DNA from: Chloroflexota bacterium
Lineage (GTDB): Bacteria; Chloroflexota; Ktedonobacteria; Ktedonobacterales; Ktedonobacteraceae
Assembly (NCBI GenBank): GCA_005881295.1
Contig: VBHS01000381.1
Location: forward strand, 1-8,059
Direction: 5' to 3'
DNA length: 8,059 nucleotides
Below, piece by piece: positions 7,556 to 8,059 of this stretch. The position numbers were made by a program, and so were the translations under genes. Under the pieces are notes generated by a model that searched no databases, was not told the origin of the DNA, and saw only the letters and a list, made by a program, of their open reading frames with translations. The first letter of the stretch is position 1. Each line of letters begins with the position of its first letter.

Positions 7556-7583
7556 AAAGGGCAAAACGGGTTTTAATTTAGCC

Positions 7584-7612
7584 TTGACTTTTGGAATTCA
7601 GGTGGGTATACT
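7584..7612 (+). promoter_or_regulatory. Strong sigma-70-type promoter
   Basis: TTGACT (7584-7589), exactly 17 bases, then TATACT (7607-7612) match consensus at five of six positions in each box. Start would be near 7619. It lies just after the FKBP stop (7555), so it opens a new transcript. Confidence 0.75.
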
Positions 7613-7673
7613 TCTAACAATTTGAAACCAGTTTCCATTTGTTCCACTCTGTGGAAAGGACTTAGTATACTCA

Positions 7674-7807
7674 TGACTGTTGTGCGCTGGGTACGATCAC
7701 GGATACTCATGATGTTGCAGGCAGGTTGCCTGTTCCATCCCATTGATGGACCCGGTGTCGATTTACCGGCGCATTATTCTTCCTCATCCCCATTGATTCG
7801 GGGGTGA
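7674..7807 (+). CDS. Possible 44-residue leader peptide ending in the terminator hairpin
   Basis: ATG at 7674 opens a 44-codon ORF (starting MTVVRWVRSRILMMLQAG) that ends at TGA 7805-7807, inside the right arm of the intrinsic terminator. AAAGGA (7655-7660) is 13 bases upstream, which is a little far for a ribosome binding site. A ribosome at the stop would cover the hairpin, so translation could affect termination. The peptide has no family I recognise and the ORF may be chance. Confidence 0.25.
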
Positions 7808-7819
7808 GGAATTTTTTTT
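7780..7819 (+). terminator. Strong intrinsic terminator
   Basis: TTCCTCATCCCC (7780-7791) pairs with GGGGGTGAGGAA (7800-7811) over 12 pairs, one of them T-G, around an 8-base loop, followed by eight T (7812-7819). Lying 160-200 bases after a strong promoter and about 190 bases before the next gene, it either ends a small RNA or acts as an attenuator. Confidence 0.88.
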
Positions 7820-7882
7820 GACCTGTTGGTCTCCGATATGGCCATATATGACAATGGCGTCATGTAGCGGCAATTCTCATGA

Positions 7883-7925
7883 CCTCAACAGTTAGTCTGG
7901 CACTTCGTTGAACTGACTGATGAGG
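7883..7925 (+). promoter_or_regulatory. Stem-loop in the leader of the last gene
   Basis: CCTCAACAGTTAGT (7883-7896) pairs with ACTGACTGATGAGG (7912-7925) at 13 of 14 positions, with one A-A mismatch and one T-G pair, around a 15-base loop. The end of the right arm (GAGG, 7922-7925) is the ribosome binding site of the short ORF at 7931, so the stem could control that ORF. Confidence 0.45.
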
Positions 7926-7930
7926 AAAGG

Positions 7931-7972
7931 ATGACCCGTCAACCTGTTGTTGTTCTTTACCGGCGTCATTAG
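7931..7972 (+). CDS. Possible 13-residue leader peptide MTRQPVVVLYRRH
   Basis: ATG at 7931 is preceded five bases earlier by GAGG and runs 13 codons to TAG at 7970-7972. The stop lies in the loop of the GGCGTC/GACGCC hairpin, 35 bases before the next gene. Three consecutive Val codons and an Arg-Arg pair recall amino-acid-sensing leaders, but the ORF is short enough to be chance, and no terminator follows it before 8008. Confidence 0.25.
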   Translation: MTRQPVVVLYRRH

Positions 7973-7980
7973 TGGACGCC
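7962..7980 (+). promoter_or_regulatory. Hairpin before the last gene, with an alternative upstream partner
   Basis: GGCGTC (7962-7967) and GACGCC (7975-7980) form a perfect 6-bp stem with a 7-base loop. The right arm plus the next base (GACGCCA, 7975-7981) can instead pair over 7 bp with TGGCGTC at 7855-7861. The two pairings exclude each other, as in switching leaders. It ends ten bases before the ribosome binding site at 7991. Confidence 0.4.
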
Positions 7981-7990
7981 AGCTTGCAAA

Positions 7991-7998
7991 GAGGAGAG
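7991..7998 (+). promoter_or_regulatory. Ribosome binding site of the last gene
   Basis: GAGGAGAG lies with its GGAG core 11 bases before the ATG at 8008. A second in-frame ATG at 8014 is possible but further away. Confidence 0.65.
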
Positions 7999-8007
7999 AA
8001 ATTACTC

Positions 8008-8059
8008 ATGAGCATGACACAAGTGAACCCTGAAAACGAGACGACCAACGAATTGCTGG
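8008..8059 (+). CDS. Start of an unidentified protein, cut by the window end
   Basis: ATG at 8008 follows a good ribosome binding site and stays open for 17 codons (MSMTQVNPENETTNELL) to the window end. The visible N-terminus is polar and acidic with no signal peptide or membrane segment, which suggests a cytoplasmic protein. The fragment is too short to identify. The long structured leader implies that its expression is controlled after transcription starts. Confidence 0.6.
   Translation, partial: MSMTQVNPENETTNELL

Larger units (their letters stand above)
7619..7819 (+). ncRNA. Candidate attenuated leader or small RNA, about 200 nt
   Basis: The limits are set by the predicted start of the 7584-7612 promoter and the end of the terminator U-run. 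Inside are a 6-bp hairpin TTCCAC-TCT-GTGGAA (7642-7656), a possible alternative partner TTTCCA (7632-7637) for the same right arm, and a 10-base direct repeat ATACTCATGA at 7667 and 7703. It could be a free small RNA or the terminated form of a leader that reads through into the gene at 8008. A 44-codon ORF lies inside it, so it may be translated. I cannot assign it to a known RNA family. Confidence 0.4.
7556..8007 (+). other. Long regulatory region before the last gene
   Basis: These 452 bases hold no conventional gene. In order they contain a near-consensus promoter (7584-7612), a transcribed segment of about 200 bases ending at an intrinsic terminator (7780-7819), then about 190 bases with a 13-of-14-pair stem-loop (7883-7925), a short ORF with a good ribosome binding site (7931-7972), a GGCGTC/GACGCC hairpin (7962-7980) and the ribosome binding site of the gene at 8008. 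I do not recognise a known riboswitch, T-box, 6S or ribosomal-protein leader in it. Confidence 0.6.

Noticed and set aside
7619..7819. 6S RNA
   Set aside because: The length and isolated transcript unit fit, but I could not find the long closing stem between the two ends or the large central bubble; the 3' end is used by the terminator hairpin.
7780..7819. T-box or common metabolite riboswitch ahead of the terminator
   Set aside because: No T-box sequence such as AGGGTGGNACCGCG, and none of the TPP, SAM or cobalamin core motifs, was visible upstream of the hairpin.
7917..7930. CTGATGAGGAAA resembling the hammerhead ribozyme core
   Set aside because: The core needs CTGATGA, then a stem, then GAAA joined to a further helix and a cleavage site. 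Here GGAAA follows directly with no stem II, and the sequence is better explained by the 7883-7925 stem and a ribosome binding site.
7860..8048. Minus-strand 62-codon ORF over the leader of the last gene
   Set aside because: It runs opposite to a supported promoter, terminator, leader and start codon, has no ribosome binding site that I can see, and resembles no family.
1..8059. CRISPR array, insertion sequence, tRNA or rRNA, or a recognisable defence island
   Set aside because: I saw no regularly spaced repeats, transposase, terminal inverted repeats or structural RNA sequence. The CHAT protein alone, with its upstream context missing, does not establish a defence system.

Overview
The window holds four protein-coding loci and two information-rich non-coding stretches. 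Base composition is moderate (roughly 50-55% GC by eye). TPR-CHAT proteins, a tricorn-type protease and a membrane-anchored FKBP occurring together suggest a soil or environmental bacterium with a large genome. I would guess Chloroflexota, class Ktedonobacteria, but this rests on family recall and not on any marker gene, so it is low confidence.

Layout. (1) Bases 2-2152, plus strand: the 3' part of a gene for a TPR-repeat protein ending in a caspase-like CHAT peptidase domain; its true start lies before the window. (2) Bases 2166-3467, plus strand, 13 bases further on and probably co-transcribed: HutF-type formimidoylglutamate deiminase (histidine degradation). (3) Bases 3474-6544, minus strand, convergent with hutF: a tricorn protease homologue that is broken. 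About 75-85 codons, which should carry the catalytic Ser-His pair, are missing near base 4380, and the rest of the protease is in another frame. (4) Bases 6545-6874: a 330-base divergent intergenic region. It has a good minus-strand extended -10 promoter for the tricorn locus, an AT-rich imperfect palindrome, and a perfect 11-bp inverted repeat whose right arm contains the ribosome binding site of the next gene. (5) Bases 6875-7555, plus strand: a membrane-anchored FKBP-type peptidyl-prolyl isomerase with all main active-site residues. (6) Bases 7556-8007: 452 bases with no conventional gene. They hold a near-consensus promoter, a roughly 200-nt transcript unit closed by a textbook intrinsic terminator, several short candidate leader ORFs, and two further hairpins before the ribosome binding site of a gene starting at 8008 and cut by the window end.

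How it fits together. The CHAT and hutF genes read as one operon, though no functional link is known to me. The broken tricorn locus and the FKBP gene are divergent and may share regulatory DNA. The most unusual material is regulatory: a Shine-Dalgarno-sequestering hairpin before the FKBP gene, and a long terminator-containing leader (or small RNA plus second leader) before the last gene, in which the motif CTCATGA occurs four times, the last copy holding the start codon. I see no clear defence island, CRISPR array, insertion sequence, tRNA or rRNA.
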